Source: Erwinia tracheiphila
GTDB taxonomy: Bacteria > Pseudomonadota > Gammaproteobacteria > Enterobacterales > Enterobacteriaceae
Reading direction: 5' to 3'
Assembly (NCBI RefSeq): GCF_021365465.1
Contig: NZ_CP089932.1
Location: 2,666,001-2,730,000, forward strand
Length of the DNA: 64,000 nt
Made by a program: the position numbers and the translations under genes. The notes below the pieces were generated by a model that made no database searches, was not told the origin of the DNA, and saw nothing but the letters and a program-made list of their open reading frames with translations. How positions within the stretch are numbered: position 1 is the first letter of the stretch; each line of letters begins with the position of its first letter. Positions 30,057 to 40,023 of this stretch are shown here, one piece after another.

Positions 30057-31444
30057 TCAGCAGGCCATTGCAGGTCTGTGCGGCAGCAGATGATTCTCAG
30101 GTAAAGTGAAACGGCGGATGACGCTACCAAGTGATTCGGTTTGCCCACTCAGGCTACCTGCTGAAACAGAAACTTCCTGAACTAGCGCGGCATTTTGCTG
30201 GGTAACACGGTCAAGTTCTGCCACGGCCAGTGTGACTATGGAAATTCCATTGCTTTGCTCCTCTGACGCCATCGCTATCTGCCCAATCAGCTCCTTCACC
30301 CCGCTTACACCGCGCAGCACGTCATCCATAATCGCCCCGGCGTTCCCGGCAGCGTTTCGCCCATGATCAACCCGGGATACCGTATCAGCAATCAGTTGCT
30401 CAATTTCTTTTGCCGCCGCTGCGCCAGTGAACGAATCTCACTGGCGACAACGGCAAACCCGCGGCCCTGATCGCCAGCACGAGCGGCTTCCACCGCCGCA
30501 TTCAGCGCCAGAATATTGGTTTGGAATGCAATGCCGTTAATCGTGGAGGTGAACTGACGGATTTTTTCTGAACCTTCAGCAATACCGGCTATTGCATCGC
30601 CAACGGTTTTGACCAGCTGCTCTCCCTTATGGGTACTGTCTGCCGTTTGCTCGGCAAGTTGTCGGGCATCGCGCGCATTACCTGCATTATGGCTCACGGT
30701 GACGGTGAGTTCTTCCATGCTGGCAGCCCTTTGTTCCAGTGCTGCAGCCTGTGTTGCCGTGCGTTCAGACAAATCGGCGTTACCTGCAGCGATGCCTCCG
30801 GCCTCGCGGTTCAGTAATGTAGCGTTATCGCGTATCGCCTGAACGATATCGAGCAGGCTGTGCTGCATTTCCCTGACCAGTGGAACCAGTCGCCCCACGC
30901 AGTTACGCCCCAGATCCTCCGGCTCCTTTGTCAAATCACCGCTGGTGATAACGCGAAGATGGGCGCGGATCTTGCCAACCGGCCTGACAAGATGCACAAC
31001 CAGATAGTGATCGCAGAAAATTAAGAGAATAGCGGCCGCAATCAGCGCTGAAATAAAAATGAAATAAAGACGATGCCGTTCAACATTTACGCTGGCATTA
31101 TCACGGCCAGTCTGTTCCTGTAACGAATTCAGTCGCTCTTTCACGGCGTTTATATAGATGATTTGCGGTGCGGTAAGAGCAATACGATAATTGTCCCACG
31201 CCGCATCAGCGGGAACGGCTGCCTGCAAAGCAGCAATTTCAGCCTGGTTGCCATTGCCTTTTATCGTGCTGGCCTGTGCCAGAAAAGCCAGCTGTTGGGT
31301 AATTTTCTGAGTCTGGTCAATATGATTATACATATTGCGTAGCACAAGTGAGCTGTATCCACCGGCAAGTGCGACTATGGTAAAAGAAATGATCATTATC
31401 CAGAGTACAACCCGGCGAATAGTAAAATGTCGAAGTAATTGCAT
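30057..31444 (-). pseudogene. Methyl-accepting chemotaxis protein, frameshifted
   Basis: The N-terminal piece from the ATG at 31444 ([15 protein letters not shown]) has the first membrane segment, a periplasmic sensor, a second membrane segment near residues 140-165, HAMP and most of the signalling tip ([25 protein letters not shown]). Just after SEIRSLAQR the frame is lost at about 30415-30425. The remaining C-terminal helix ([14 protein letters not shown], then MDDVLRGVSGVKELIGQIAMA) continues in another frame to 30057. The lesion falls in a repeat-like GCG/CAG tract where a couple of bases appear missing. Without the C-terminal helix the receptor cannot signal. Confidence 0.88.
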
Positions 31445-31784
31445 TATATGTTCCTGGTGAATGTTATTTCGAAAAATAATAAACCGGATTATCATTTCCC
31501 TATTTATAGTCTTTTTCAGATAACCGATATTTTCTGATTACTATTTTGGCAGGCAATTAAAAAAAAGAAACCGCAGAACGATTAAATAAATATATCGACA
31601 GAACGTAAGGAATTGGTCGATGTGAAATAAATATGACAACAAGGTCAAAAAAGCCTACTGTGTTCGGTATACTAATACATTAATCGTTTTTACCTGTTTT
31701 AGAAATCGTCTTTTACCCTGGCCTTCCACAGTATATTATTTTTTTTAGTTTCGCCCCGGACGCAATCTGGTGCGGAGGACACAC

Positions 31785-33566
31785 ATGCTAACCCATCTCG
31801 CCGGCGATGTTGCCCGCCGCTTACAAGCGCTTCAAATATTGCGCAATTCCGACGAAAGCAGGGATGACGTACTCAGGAAATTTACTCTGCTGGCCAGCCA
31901 TGCGCTGGGTATTCCTGCCAGTTTTATTTCCGTGCTGGATGATGAATACCAATATGTCCATGCTGGTTATAATTTTGCGCTTGAGAAATCTTCCCGCAGC
32001 GATTCACTCTGCCGCTACGTGGTTGACAGCGAAAATGCCGTTGTGGTTCCAGATACGTTACAGGATAGTCGGTTTGCCACTCACCCCTTTATCATAGGGG
32101 AACCTTTTATTCGCTTTTACGCTGGCGTTCCGCTAAAAAACGCTGAAAACATTATCCTTGGCACGCTTTGCGTTATCGACACCCTGCCGCACACTTTTTC
32201 TGCCGGGCAGCTTACCACGCTCAACCTGCTTGCCTCTCTGGTGATGTCCTTCCTTCAGGCATGGTATTCAGCGGGGTTTATCGACCCGGTGACCGGCCTG
32301 CCAGACCACCAGCGGCTGATCCACGACTTAAACTATCTGGCGGCCAGCAGCGATACTTCGCCACGCCGTCTGGTGCTCATTGACTGTATTGATATGCCAC
32401 GCGCTTATGAGCTGGCTCGCGCAATGGGCATTGCGCCGGTCGAAAGCCTGCTAAAAGATATGGCTATTATGCTGCCTTTACGGCTGAAACCCTCCGCTGA
32501 AGATTCTCTCTATACCGTTGCTACCGGGCGCTTTGCACTGCTGACACGTCAGCAAAGCCTGCACAATGCCGAATGGGTGGCGGGCCGGCTGGAAGGAATC
32601 AGTGCCGACCTCGGCGATGGTCTGACCGTCGCCCTCACCACCTATGCCGGTGAGGAGAACTTCATTACCGGCGAGACCTCGCCACAAGAAGTACTGCGTC
32701 GCGCGGGCAGCGCACTGCATGAGGCTATCCGGCTTGGCGTCCCATCAAGGCAATTTAATCAGGCCAGCGATACCAACAGCACCCTGGGCTTTGTGTTAAT
32801 GAACGATCTTGCCAGGGCGTTACGCGACGACACCGGGCTTTATCTCGCTTATCAACCCAAAATTTGCCTGGGTAACGGCAGACCCGTTGGCCTTGAAGCA
32901 CTGATACGCTGGCGGCATCCGCAGAGAGGCGAGCTGTCACCCACAATGTTTATCCCTTTGGCAGAACAGACCGATCTGCTCGGTGCGATAACATCATGGG
33001 TAACCGACCGCGTAATTAAACGTCTTTCACGCCTGCGCAACCATTGCATCCAGCTGCCGGTAACCATAAACGTCAGCGGTAGTGACTTCGCCCGTGAGCA
33101 TTTTGCCGAGCTGCTGGCAGAAAAAATGACAAAAGCCCACCTGCCCACCTCACTGTTGAGCATCGAATGTCTGGAGACTGAGCGACTGATTGAAAGCCCT
33201 GCCGCCCTGCGCGGTATGGAGAAGCTGAAAGTGCGGGGTTTTGGGATCTCGCTGGATGACTTTGGCACCGGATACAGCAACTTCAGCTACCTCCGGCATA
33301 TGCCACTGGATATCATCAAGCTGGACCGTTCACTGATAAGCGGCCTCTCATCGAATGTTGCATCGCGCATTATTGCCCGCAGTATTATTACAATGCTGAA
33401 ACAGCTCGACTATACGATACTGGCTGAAGGGATGGAAAATGAAGAAGCCGTCACGGTGATGACAGAGTATGGCTGCGATCAGGCACAGGGGTTCTTTTAT
33501 TCAAAGCCGCTGCCCGAGGAAGAACTGGACAGCTGGCTTCAATGGAAATTTCGCAGCATCTGTTGA
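31785..33566 (+). CDS. GAF - degenerate GGDEF - EAL protein, putative c-di-GMP phosphodiesterase
   Basis: 593 residues from the ATG at 31785, which has GGAGGA 6 bases upstream. The GAF-type sensor spans about 20-155 (SLCRYVVDSENAVVVPDT, FYAGVPLKNAENIILGTLCVID). A GGDEF-like domain (160-310) has ATGRF in place of GGDEF and is surely not a cyclase. The EAL domain (about 335-590) keeps LEALIRWRHP, INVSGSDF, DDFGTGYSNF, IIKLDRSLI, LAEGMEN and QGFFYSKPLP, so most metal and catalytic positions are present. The ExTE-type motif is altered (SIECLETE). Likely hydrolyses c-di-GMP in response to a GAF ligand. Confidence 0.88.
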   Translation: MLTHLAGDVARRLQALQILRNSDESRDDVLRKFTLLASHALGIPASFISVLDDEYQYVHAGYNFALEKSSRSDSLCRYVVDSENAVVVPDTLQDSRFATHPFIIGEPFIRFYAGVPLKNAENIILGTLCVIDTLPHTFSAGQLTTLNLLASLVMSFLQAWYSAGFIDPVTGLPDHQRLIHDLNYLAASSDTSPRRLVLIDCIDMPRAYELARAMGIAPVESLLKDMAIMLPLRLKPSAEDSLYTVATGRFALLTRQQSLHNAEWVAGRLEGISADLGDGLTVALTTYAGEENFITGETSPQEVLRRAGSALHEAIRLGVPSRQFNQASDTNSTLGFVLMNDLARALRDDTGLYLAYQPKICLGNGRPVGLEALIRWRHPQRGELSPTMFIPLAEQTDLLGAITSWVTDRVIKRLSRLRNHCIQLPVTINVSGSDFAREHFAELLAEKMTKAHLPTSLLSIECLETERLIESPAALRGMEKLKVRGFGISLDDFGTGYSNFSYLRHMPLDIIKLDRSLISGLSSNVASRIIARSIITMLKQLDYTILAEGMENEEAVTVMTEYGCDQAQGFFYSKPLPEEELDSWLQWKFRSIC

Positions 33567-33580
33567 TTGTGTGCCACCTT

Positions 33581-34090
33581 TCAAAGGTGGCTTTCACTGA
33601 CGATGTGCGGTTCGAGGCGGCCAGAATGATAAACGACGACACGATTGCGGCCGACCTCTTTGGCAACATAAAGCGCCTCGTCACCCCCTTCATGACCGTA
33701 CCAGTCGTTAATCTTTTTAAAATGGTCAATGGCGATGACAGATTGTGCAGGATCATCATTAAGATCTGCAGTCAGCATGTTAAACCCGCAGCGGTTGTGT
33801 AATCCAGTGAAAGGACGGTCATCGCTTCATCATTAAGGGCGGCTACCCTGGCCACGGCTCGCCGCTTTTCCTGCACCGCATCTTTCAGCCAATACGCTTC
33901 GTAATACCATGCATTGAACGAGGCAAGGGATTCCGGCGTCACATCGCTTCCGTCTTCGCGGACCATACCTGCAAGCTTTTCTAATGGCGACGCAATACGG
34001 ATGGTCAGAAAAGCCATAATGACTGCCCGTAACGGTGATAATGGCGACAATGAACCACAGAACATTCCCTGTGGATACTTCCTGAACCTC
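33581..34090 (-). pseudogene. Membrane diguanylate cyclase remnant
   Basis: Two minus-strand pieces. 34090-33772 reads a membrane exit segment and HAMP-like region (RAVIMAFLTIRIASPLEKLA). 33778-33581 reads IDHFKKINDWYGHEGGDEAL, then YVAKEVGRNRVVVY. The second piece fuses the start of a GGDEF domain (FKKIND-YGH) directly to its end (GDEALYVAKEVGRN), so the middle, including the real GGDEF loop, has been deleted. The sensor N-terminus is also lost where selO begins. Confidence 0.75.
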
Positions 34091-35528
34091 AGCTGGAGCA
34101 ACTAATTTCCAGCGTTTTTGCCCAGTCCGGAGGACGCCGCATTAAATCAGCGTACTCAGGCTTATCGGCAAAGGGCTTACTCAGGGCATGATGCAGCCGT
34201 TGCAAAAACGTAATATCTCCCTGTTCAGCATGCTCAATGGCTATCTGCGCCAGATAATTCCGCAGTACAATAGCGGGATTGACCTGCTTCATTTTCTGCT
34301 GACGCTCCGTATCGCTGGTTTGCTCCCGCAGCAGGCGCTGGCGATAAACCTTGTACCAGCCGTCAAAAGCATCACGATCAATAAATTCATCCCGCAGGGG
34401 AGAACACGATTGATGCTGTTCAGTATTACTGAGCTGGCGAAACGTCAGGGTATAGTCGCTTTTCTCATTGCTCATCAGCGTCAACAACCCGGTCAGAATG
34501 TCATTATCGTGCGCATCTGCAGTGAGCAACCCAAGTTTTGCCCTCATTCGCTCCCCCCAGGCACGCATCAGTTCAACCTCATATTCGGCCAGGGCCTGGC
34601 TGAGTTCTCTGCTGTCAAGCAAACCAGAAAGCGCGTGCGCCAGACAATTAAGGTTCCACAGCCCGACTGCAGGTTGGTTAGCAAAACTGTGGCGTCCCTG
34701 ATAGTCAGAATGATTGCAGATAAAGTCCGGCTGGTAATTATCGAGAAAACCGTAAGGCCCATAATCCAGCGTCAGCCCTAAAATTGACATATTGTCGGTG
34801 TTCATCACACCGTGCGCAAAACCAATGCTTTGCCAGTAAGCGATCAAACGTGCAGTGCGTCTGACAACGTCGCTAAACCACAGCAGATAGCGCTGCGGAT
34901 TTTGTTGCAAATGCGACCAGTGATGGCGAATAACATATTCGGCCAGCTCACGGACTTTCTCTGGCTGACGGGCATAAAAATAGTGCTCAAAATGCCCAAA
35001 GCGAACATGACTTTCTGCCACTCTCAGCAGCATTGCACCTTTTTCTGTCGTTTCCCGTCTAATCGGCTCATCGCTGGTCACGATAGTCAGTGCACGCGAA
35101 GTGGGTATACCCAATGCATGCATCGCTTCACAGGCAAGAAACTCACGTACGGTTGATCGCAGTACTGCACGTCCATCGCCCATGCGCGAATAAGGCGTGG
35201 GACCTGCTCCTTTCAAATGCCAGTCAACTTTACGTCCGTCAGGCAGCTGTTGCTCACCCAGCAGAAGACCTCGCCCGTCACCCAGTTGCCCCGCCCAGAC
35301 GCCAAATTGATGACCGCTGTAGGCCTGAGCAAGCGGCTGCATGCCAGACAGCAGTGTTTCACCACTCCATATTGCGCAGTGCGGTTCGCGAAACAGGCTT
35401 TCTTCAAGATATAGCTCTTCTGCCAGCCCGACGCTGTGATAGAGCAACCGGGGATTTTTGAGCGGAACTGGCGGTAAGGCAGTGTAGAATCCCGGCAGTT
35501 CGTTATGCCAGGTATTGTTGAATTGCAT
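34089..35528 (-). CDS. selO: Protein adenylyltransferase SelO (YdiU)
   Basis: 479 residues, pseudokinase fold that transfers AMP to Ser/Thr/Tyr of target proteins. Visible are the ATP-binding segment [13 protein letters not shown], the Lys in [14 protein letters not shown], the Asn and Asp of [17 protein letters not shown], and the C-terminal EISCSS whose Cys replaces the selenocysteine of other species. The length equals the E. coli protein. Reported to act in redox and stress adaptation. Confidence 0.95.
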   Translation of the reverse strand: MQFNNTWHNELPGFYTALPPVPLKNPRLLYHSVGLAEELYLEESLFREPHCAIWSGETLLSGMQPLAQAYSGHQFGVWAGQLGDGRGLLLGEQQLPDGRKVDWHLKGAGPTPYSRMGDGRAVLRSTVREFLACEAMHALGIPTSRALTIVTSDEPIRRETTEKGAMLLRVAESHVRFGHFEHYFYARQPEKVRELAEYVIRHHWSHLQQNPQRYLLWFSDVVRRTARLIAYWQSIGFAHGVMNTDNMSILGLTLDYGPYGFLDNYQPDFICNHSDYQGRHSFANQPAVGLWNLNCLAHALSGLLDSRELSQALAEYEVELMRAWGERMRAKLGLLTADAHDNDILTGLLTLMSNEKSDYTLTFRQLSNTEQHQSCSPLRDEFIDRDAFDGWYKVYRQRLLREQTSDTERQQKMKQVNPAIVLRNYLAQIAIEHAEQGDITFLQRLHHALSKPFADKPEYADLMRRPPDWAKTLEISCSS

Positions 35529-35619
35529 AGGTAACCCTCAAAATGACCGTGCAGGCTGGGCTGGCAGGGCAATCAGTGTAAACCGCCGCAGAGAAGGAAA
35601 ACACAGACTTAGTGAAGGG

Positions 35620-36363
35620 TTATTGTTGATGAATCGCGGGCAGGATTGCAGGGGATTCAATGAGAGAATGGAGTGCATCTTCATTCACCGATGAAAAAAG
35701 TAGGCTCTGAACGCCGTCAAAATCAAAATACCTTACTCTCTTCAGCGCAGATACATCATCCACGCCCTGTACAATAATGCTTTGGCAGTGTGGTTTAATG
35801 TTTTCAAGCAATGCAGTGATAAAAGGTTTGAATGACAGCCGTTTTATATTGTGTTGAACAAAGCCTTTATCCAGTTTTACCGAGGCAAACATATTGTCGT
35901 AAACCGCTTTAGACGAAACTTTTCCCGATCCATAATTTTCCAGGCTCAGGTCAAATCGCTCACTTAACGCCAACAGGGCAGGATCATTTGCCCCGTGTTT
36001 TATACCAGGAAATACTTCGTTAATTTCCAGTTCCAGAAACTCAAGGGCATCGAGTTTTCGCGCGATAAATTCATTTGTCATCACGGCCATCGCCAACATT
36101 TCATCCATTTTTAGTGAAACTTTTACGCAGTTAGAACGAAAGAAACCGTTATGTTTTTCCACAATATTGATCTGGGCTTGTAAAACGATAATACGTTGCG
36201 TTTGATCTAACTGCGGCAACAGCAAATCCAGTGGGGCCGCGACATTGGCGCTGCCATGCAAAAAATGTGTCGTCAGCCCAACCGACATCAGCTTACCGCC
36301 AAAACTGTAGACCGGGTTGAATGTGATGTGGATTTTATAATCCGCTGCCAGATGGATATTCAT
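35620..36363 (-). CDS. ydiV: Degenerate EAL-domain regulator, YdiV/RflP-like
   Basis: 247 residues. The fold is EAL-like, but the catalytic EAL and DDFGTG motifs are replaced (ELEINEVFPG, then LENYGSGK and SVKLDKGFVQ). Position between ydiU and nlpC and the sequence pattern match E. coli YdiV, which binds FlhD and blocks FlhDC activation of flagellar genes rather than cleaving c-di-GMP. Sequence similarity is moderate, so FlhDC binding here is inference. It is the second EAL-type gene within 5 kb. Confidence 0.8.
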   Translation of the reverse strand: MNIHLAADYKIHITFNPVYSFGGKLMSVGLTTHFLHGSANVAAPLDLLLPQLDQTQRIIVLQAQINIVEKHNGFFRSNCVKVSLKMDEMLAMAVMTNEFIARKLDALEFLELEINEVFPGIKHGANDPALLALSERFDLSLENYGSGKVSSKAVYDNMFASVKLDKGFVQHNIKRLSFKPFITALLENIKPHCQSIIVQGVDDVSALKRVRYFDFDGVQSLLFSSVNEDALHSLIESPAILPAIHQQ

Positions 36364-36894
36364 TTCATTACGCCGTGTTGAAGTGGCATTTTATGCAGTC
36401 CTGGCTGATCGAATAATCAACTTCAGCACCGTCTAATGTTTTAACTGTATTGTCAGCAGGCGTTAACAGGCAGGAAACTGCCCCAATTAACGCTTTAAGC
36501 TATCACAATTCAGAAATAATATATGTTTAACAGTTAAAGTAAAATAATGCCATTTATTCTGCCTGATCGCGTTACTTCAATTACCCCTTACAAAACCATG
36601 TCATAAATTCGCATATGAGTGCATAAAGGCAGCTTTATAACTCTTTACCCTTCAAAAAAGGATTTTTCATTTACTATTTAACCATAAATCAAATGAGCGA
36701 CAAATGTACACTGACTAATAATTAATTCGCTAAATATATGCAAGCGTTAAATAGCCTTCCATAATGCCGTCTCAGCTGGCATTGTTGAACACTTCGCGCT
36801 GTCACACCTGATCATCGTTCCATACCGCAAAGAGCGACTGTCACTCTTTTACCCCGCAGGATGAGAAAAGGCAGACAGCGCCCGGCACCGATAT
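36364..36894. other. AT-rich spacer between ydiV and nlpC
   Basis: About 530 bases. I see no coding frame with family features. A short hairpin (AAAGAG/CTCTTT near 36829-36850) might serve as an end signal for nlpC on the minus strand, but it is weak. Confidence 0.35.
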
Positions 36895-37353
36895 TTAAAG
36901 GCGACGAGCCTGCCAGAACACTTTTTTCCAGTAAACATTATTTAAAGAAGACCGAATCACCCCCTGACTGGTTGAAGCATGGATAAACTGGCTGTCGGTA
37001 TCATAAATTCCCACATGCAAACCATTTTCCCCTCGTCCTGTTTTAAAAAAAACCAGATCGCCAGGAAGTAAATCGCTACGGGAAATACGTGTGCCAACAT
37101 CGGTTTGCGCAACGGTGGTTCGCGGTAGCAGCAGCTGAAAACGATCGCGAAAGGTAATATACACAAAGCCGGAGCAATCTATGCCCCCTCTTCCCATGCC
37201 ACCATAGCGATAGGGCGTTCCCCGCCATTGACTTAACTGATCCTTAAGTTGAGCGATAACAGTAATGGAATCGGCCAGGCGCGCATCAGGCGGAGGTGCA
37301 TGGCTGCTGCAACCTGAGAGAATGATAATGATCAGCAGTAGCCAGCAACGCAT
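36895..37353 (-). CDS. nlpC: NlpC/P60 family lipoprotein
   Basis: 152 residues. The signal peptide ends in the lipobox LSGC with Cys15. The NlpC/P60 cysteine peptidase domain has the catalytic Cys60 in GIDCSGFVY, the His in GLHVGIY and a further His in QFIHAST. The family cleaves the D-Glu to meso-DAP bond or related links in peptidoglycan stems. In E. coli nlpC precedes btuD. Here the next btu gene retained is btuE. Confidence 0.93.
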   Translation of the reverse strand: MRCWLLLIIIILSGCSSHAPPPDARLADSITVIAQLKDQLSQWRGTPYRYGGMGRGGIDCSGFVYITFRDRFQLLLPRTTVAQTDVGTRISRSDLLPGDLVFFKTGRGENGLHVGIYDTDSQFIHASTSQGVIRSSLNNVYWKKVFWQARRL

Positions 37354-37576
37354 ACAATATTCCCATATAAGATGCGACTACTTTACTCAAAAAGCTGGTT
37401 AAGGGGCAATGTTATCGGAAAAATCAGACATTATTTTCAGGAATAAATGGACATCTGACGCCAATTTGCCAAAGGAAGCATCATTAAGCAGCAAGGCTGT
37501 CCGATTATAAATGTCATCAGCTTACCCGTGATGCAGAGAGTGCTTTATTAAGCAGGGATATCATGGACGTGGCAAC

Positions 37577-37951
37577 TCAGCGTTGCCTCCAGCCCACGTC
37601 ATGAAGCATTTTAAGCCAGCAGGCAAATGCCAGAATCATCCTGTCTGGTGATGTAACCGACAATAATTGTTGGCCATCAGGCTTTGCTGCCGATATAAAA
37701 TGACGACGGTCTATACCTGCTAAAAGGGTTTCCCGCTCACGGAAAGGCTTATCTGGCAGCCTGAAAACGTCGCAAATACTCATGGCCATTTTCATCCATC
37801 GATGCTTTCCCTCCACCGTTACACTTTCAGATAATGCCACCGTCGGTATCGTCTGCCGGAGCAGCAGGCTACGCCAGCGCTGAAGCTGTGCTCGATAAGA
37901 CCAACCACTGGAGATATGTTGCGAGGCCCGCAATATGCTTTTCCCCCGCAA
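37577..37951 (-). CDS. Hypothetical frame between nlpC and btuE
   Basis: 124 codons with a TTG start. No domain is recognised. The C-terminus is ILAFACWLKMLHDVGWRQR. It occupies the place of btuD but shows no Walker A, signature or Walker B motif. An in-frame stop lies just upstream of the TTG, and no good ribosome site is seen. It may be a remnant or not coding. Confidence 0.25.
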   Translation of the reverse strand: MRGKSILRASQHISSGWSYRAQLQRWRSLLLRQTIPTVALSESVTVEGKHRWMKMAMSICDVFRLPDKPFRERETLLAGIDRRHFISAAKPDGQQLLSVTSPDRMILAFACWLKMLHDVGWRQR

Positions 37952-38051
37952 CGTTCAGCCCCGGCAGATGAATTAGTTTTCCTTACATCATTTCAGCATT
38001 GACAGGTAAAAGGCACCAGCATCACAACAGCGTTGCAAAACTGACAGATAT

Positions 38052-38597
38052 TTATTGGGTCAGCGCCTTGTTCAGGGCATTGGTCAGCAACGGATCTTCC
38101 GGTTTCATATCCGGCGAGAAACGCGCCAGTACTCGGCCATCCCGGCCAATCAGAAACTTTTCAAAGTTCCACAAAATATCACCATACTCTTTCGGTGCCC
38201 GCCCTTTGCTTTCCATCCGGGCGAGAAAACCGCTCGCCAACGGTGCAGTTGCGACCGGCTGCGCAGCCACCAGTTGCTGGTAAAGCGGGTGACGGTGAGG
38301 ACCATTAACCTCTGTTTTGGTGAACATAGGGAATGTCACGCCGTACGTAGTGCTACAAAACGTTTTTATTTCTTCAGCAGTACCCGGTTCCTGCCCAAGG
38401 AAGGCATTACAAGGAAATCCAAGTACCGAAAAGCCCTGATTATTCAGGCTGCGATGCAGTTCTTCCAGCTGTTGGTATTGCGGCGTGAGTCCGCACTTTG
38501 AGGCCACATTAACGACCAGTAATACCTCACCCTGCCACCTCGCCAGCGTGGTATCTTCACCATCCAATGTGACCAGCTTTGTATCAAAAATATTCAT
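38052..38597 (-). CDS. btuE: Glutathione/thioredoxin peroxidase BtuE
   Basis: 181 residues. The peroxidatic Cys35 lies in NVASKCGLTPQY, and the family segments GFPCNAFLGQEPG (Gln) and LWNFEKFLIGRDG (Trp, Asn) complete the active site. I take the ATG at 38597 because AGGAAA lies about 8 bases upstream; a GTG one codon earlier is possible. BtuE reduces hydroperoxides and is not needed for B12 transport, which fits its survival although btuC and btuD are gone. Confidence 0.93.
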   Translation of the reverse strand: MNIFDTKLVTLDGEDTTLARWQGEVLLVVNVASKCGLTPQYQQLEELHRSLNNQGFSVLGFPCNAFLGQEPGTAEEIKTFCSTTYGVTFPMFTKTEVNGPHRHPLYQQLVAAQPVATAPLASGFLARMESKGRAPKEYGDILWNFEKFLIGRDGRVLARFSPDMKPEDPLLTNALNKALTQ

Positions 38598-38600
38598 CAC

Positions 38601-39001
38601 TTTTTCCTGTTAAGTTGGGAATGACAAATCACTATACAATTAAGATCGGTTGCGCGGGAGTATCAGATACAAACCGACACGCCCACCGTTACAGTCATCT
38701 GGCAAATAGGCCGCCCCCTAAAGACATTACTCGCTGGCAAGGCTATCTGTCCTCAGCCTTCGCCCGAAGCACCTGCGCTTAAAATCAGGCGGTGAGCGCA
38801 TATGACATCCAGGCGCAGAACATGCTGGAGAGTCACCCAAAAGCGCTCATTGCGGCTGGCACGCTGCTAATATTGAACCGGTCATTCAGGGGGATTGTGA
38901 CATACCAACAGGGTAATCCTGGCCGGTAAGCCTTAAGAGACTAAGGATGCCAGGGTTTTAGTATGAACGATCGCTACACGCACGGTGCTGATTCCACCGC
39001 T
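38601..39001. other. Spacer between btuE and the prophage-side repeat
   Basis: About 400 bases where btuC would lie. No permease-like hydrophobic frame can be read. A short frame near 38790-38930 (MLESHPKALIAAGTLLIL) has no recognised relative. Confidence 0.35.
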
Positions 39002-39129
39002 CCCCTTAAAGGAGGAATGAATACAATTTGTGCATCCACATAATGTCCACACATAAACCGCCTGTGGCTGATAAACCCCGCTCCGCTGGGAACAGGCTGG
39101 CGGCAAGCTGCCACAGCAGGCATAAAAAA
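39002..39129 (+). repeat. Direct repeat, left copy (int 3' end and downstream)
   Basis: 128 bases starting CCCCTTAAAGGAGGAATGAA, nearly the same as 43290-43430. It encodes the last residues of the P2-type integrase (PLKGGMNTICAST, stop) and about 85 bases beyond. The upstream sequence is unrelated to int, so the homology begins abruptly. Differences from the right copy are a handful of substitutions and one 13-base gap. Confidence 0.85.
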
Positions 39130-39350
39130 GGCCGCAAGGCACCTGAGTTGATGCAGACAACACCATGATAGTAATAAGTATTTTACTAATTACACCCACT
39201 CAATGACCACACTTCGAAACAAAGCCCTTTCGCCGGGGCTTTCATCTTAAAACCTTCTGGTTTTGATCAAATATGCTCAACCCCAACAGACTATCTATAC
39301 ATTTTGTAATATCCTCTCACACTCAATTTTAATCAGGAGGATTAATTACA

Positions 39351-39869
39351 ATGGCAATGACAACATGCAAGGAATGCAAAAAGGAAGTTTCCAACATAGC
39401 TAAAGTCTGTCCGCAGTGTGGCGTAAAAAACCCAGGTGAACGTTGGTGGCATGCGTTGGCAGGTTTAGCTGTAATCGTCGTTATTGGCACAGCGGCCTAT
39501 TGGTATTTTGATGTCGGTGGCGGTTCTGACGCTAATTCACCCACTGTGGCAGCAGCTAAGGCAGAGAAAGTTTGCGGCGCTACTGACGGTGAATGCCTGT
39601 TCAACAAACATATGGCAGACGCGGTATACCCATGTAAAAAACTGATCGAAAAAACGTCTAAATATGATTATGAATGGACGGATAGCATATTCAACCTGGC
39701 GTTCACGCATTATCGCAATGAGCCTGAGAAGGGTCGACTGGTTTTTATTGGTGACAAAGTAAAATTTACCAATGGATTTAATGCAAAAAACAACATGATC
39801 TACTCTTGCACCTACGATTTGAAGTCAAAATCAGTTGTTGATATTGACGTAAGGCAGTGCCGCTTATAA
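39351..39869 (+). CDS. Zinc-ribbon membrane-anchored protein of unknown function
   Basis: 172 residues. The N-terminal zinc ribbon has two CxxC pairs (TTCKECKKEV, KVCPQCGVKN), followed by a single transmembrane helix (about residues 30-50, HALAGLAVIVVIGTAAYWYF) and a C-terminal domain of about 120 residues with four Cys (KVCGATDGECLF, YPCKK, YSCTY). AGGAGG lies 10 bases before the ATG. It sits just inside the left repeat of the prophage remnant and is apparently intact, so it may be phage cargo. No function is known to me. Confidence 0.75.
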   Translation: MAMTTCKECKKEVSNIAKVCPQCGVKNPGERWWHALAGLAVIVVIGTAAYWYFDVGGGSDANSPTVAAAKAEKVCGATDGECLFNKHMADAVYPCKKLIEKTSKYDYEWTDSIFNLAFTHYRNEPEKGRLVFIGDKVKFTNGFNAKNNMIYSCTYDLKSKSVVDIDVRQCRL

Positions 39870-40023
39870 ATAACTTTATGCAGACCAAGCATTTCATGCT
39901 GACCTACCTTTTTGCGAATAATTGCATAATCATCCAAGCCGTAAATTGCATCAATTCAGCCCTGGACGCAATTTTGCGCACAAATACCACATAAAAATAA
40001 AAGCCCTTCTCAGGGATTTTTTT

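Noticed and set aside
37577..37951. Possible btuD remnant
   Set aside because: It sits at the right place, but no Walker A, ABC signature or Walker B can be found in any frame, so I do not call it btuD.
38601..39001. Hydrophobic short frames as a btuC remnant
   Set aside because: Too short, and no match to the permease motifs; left unassigned.
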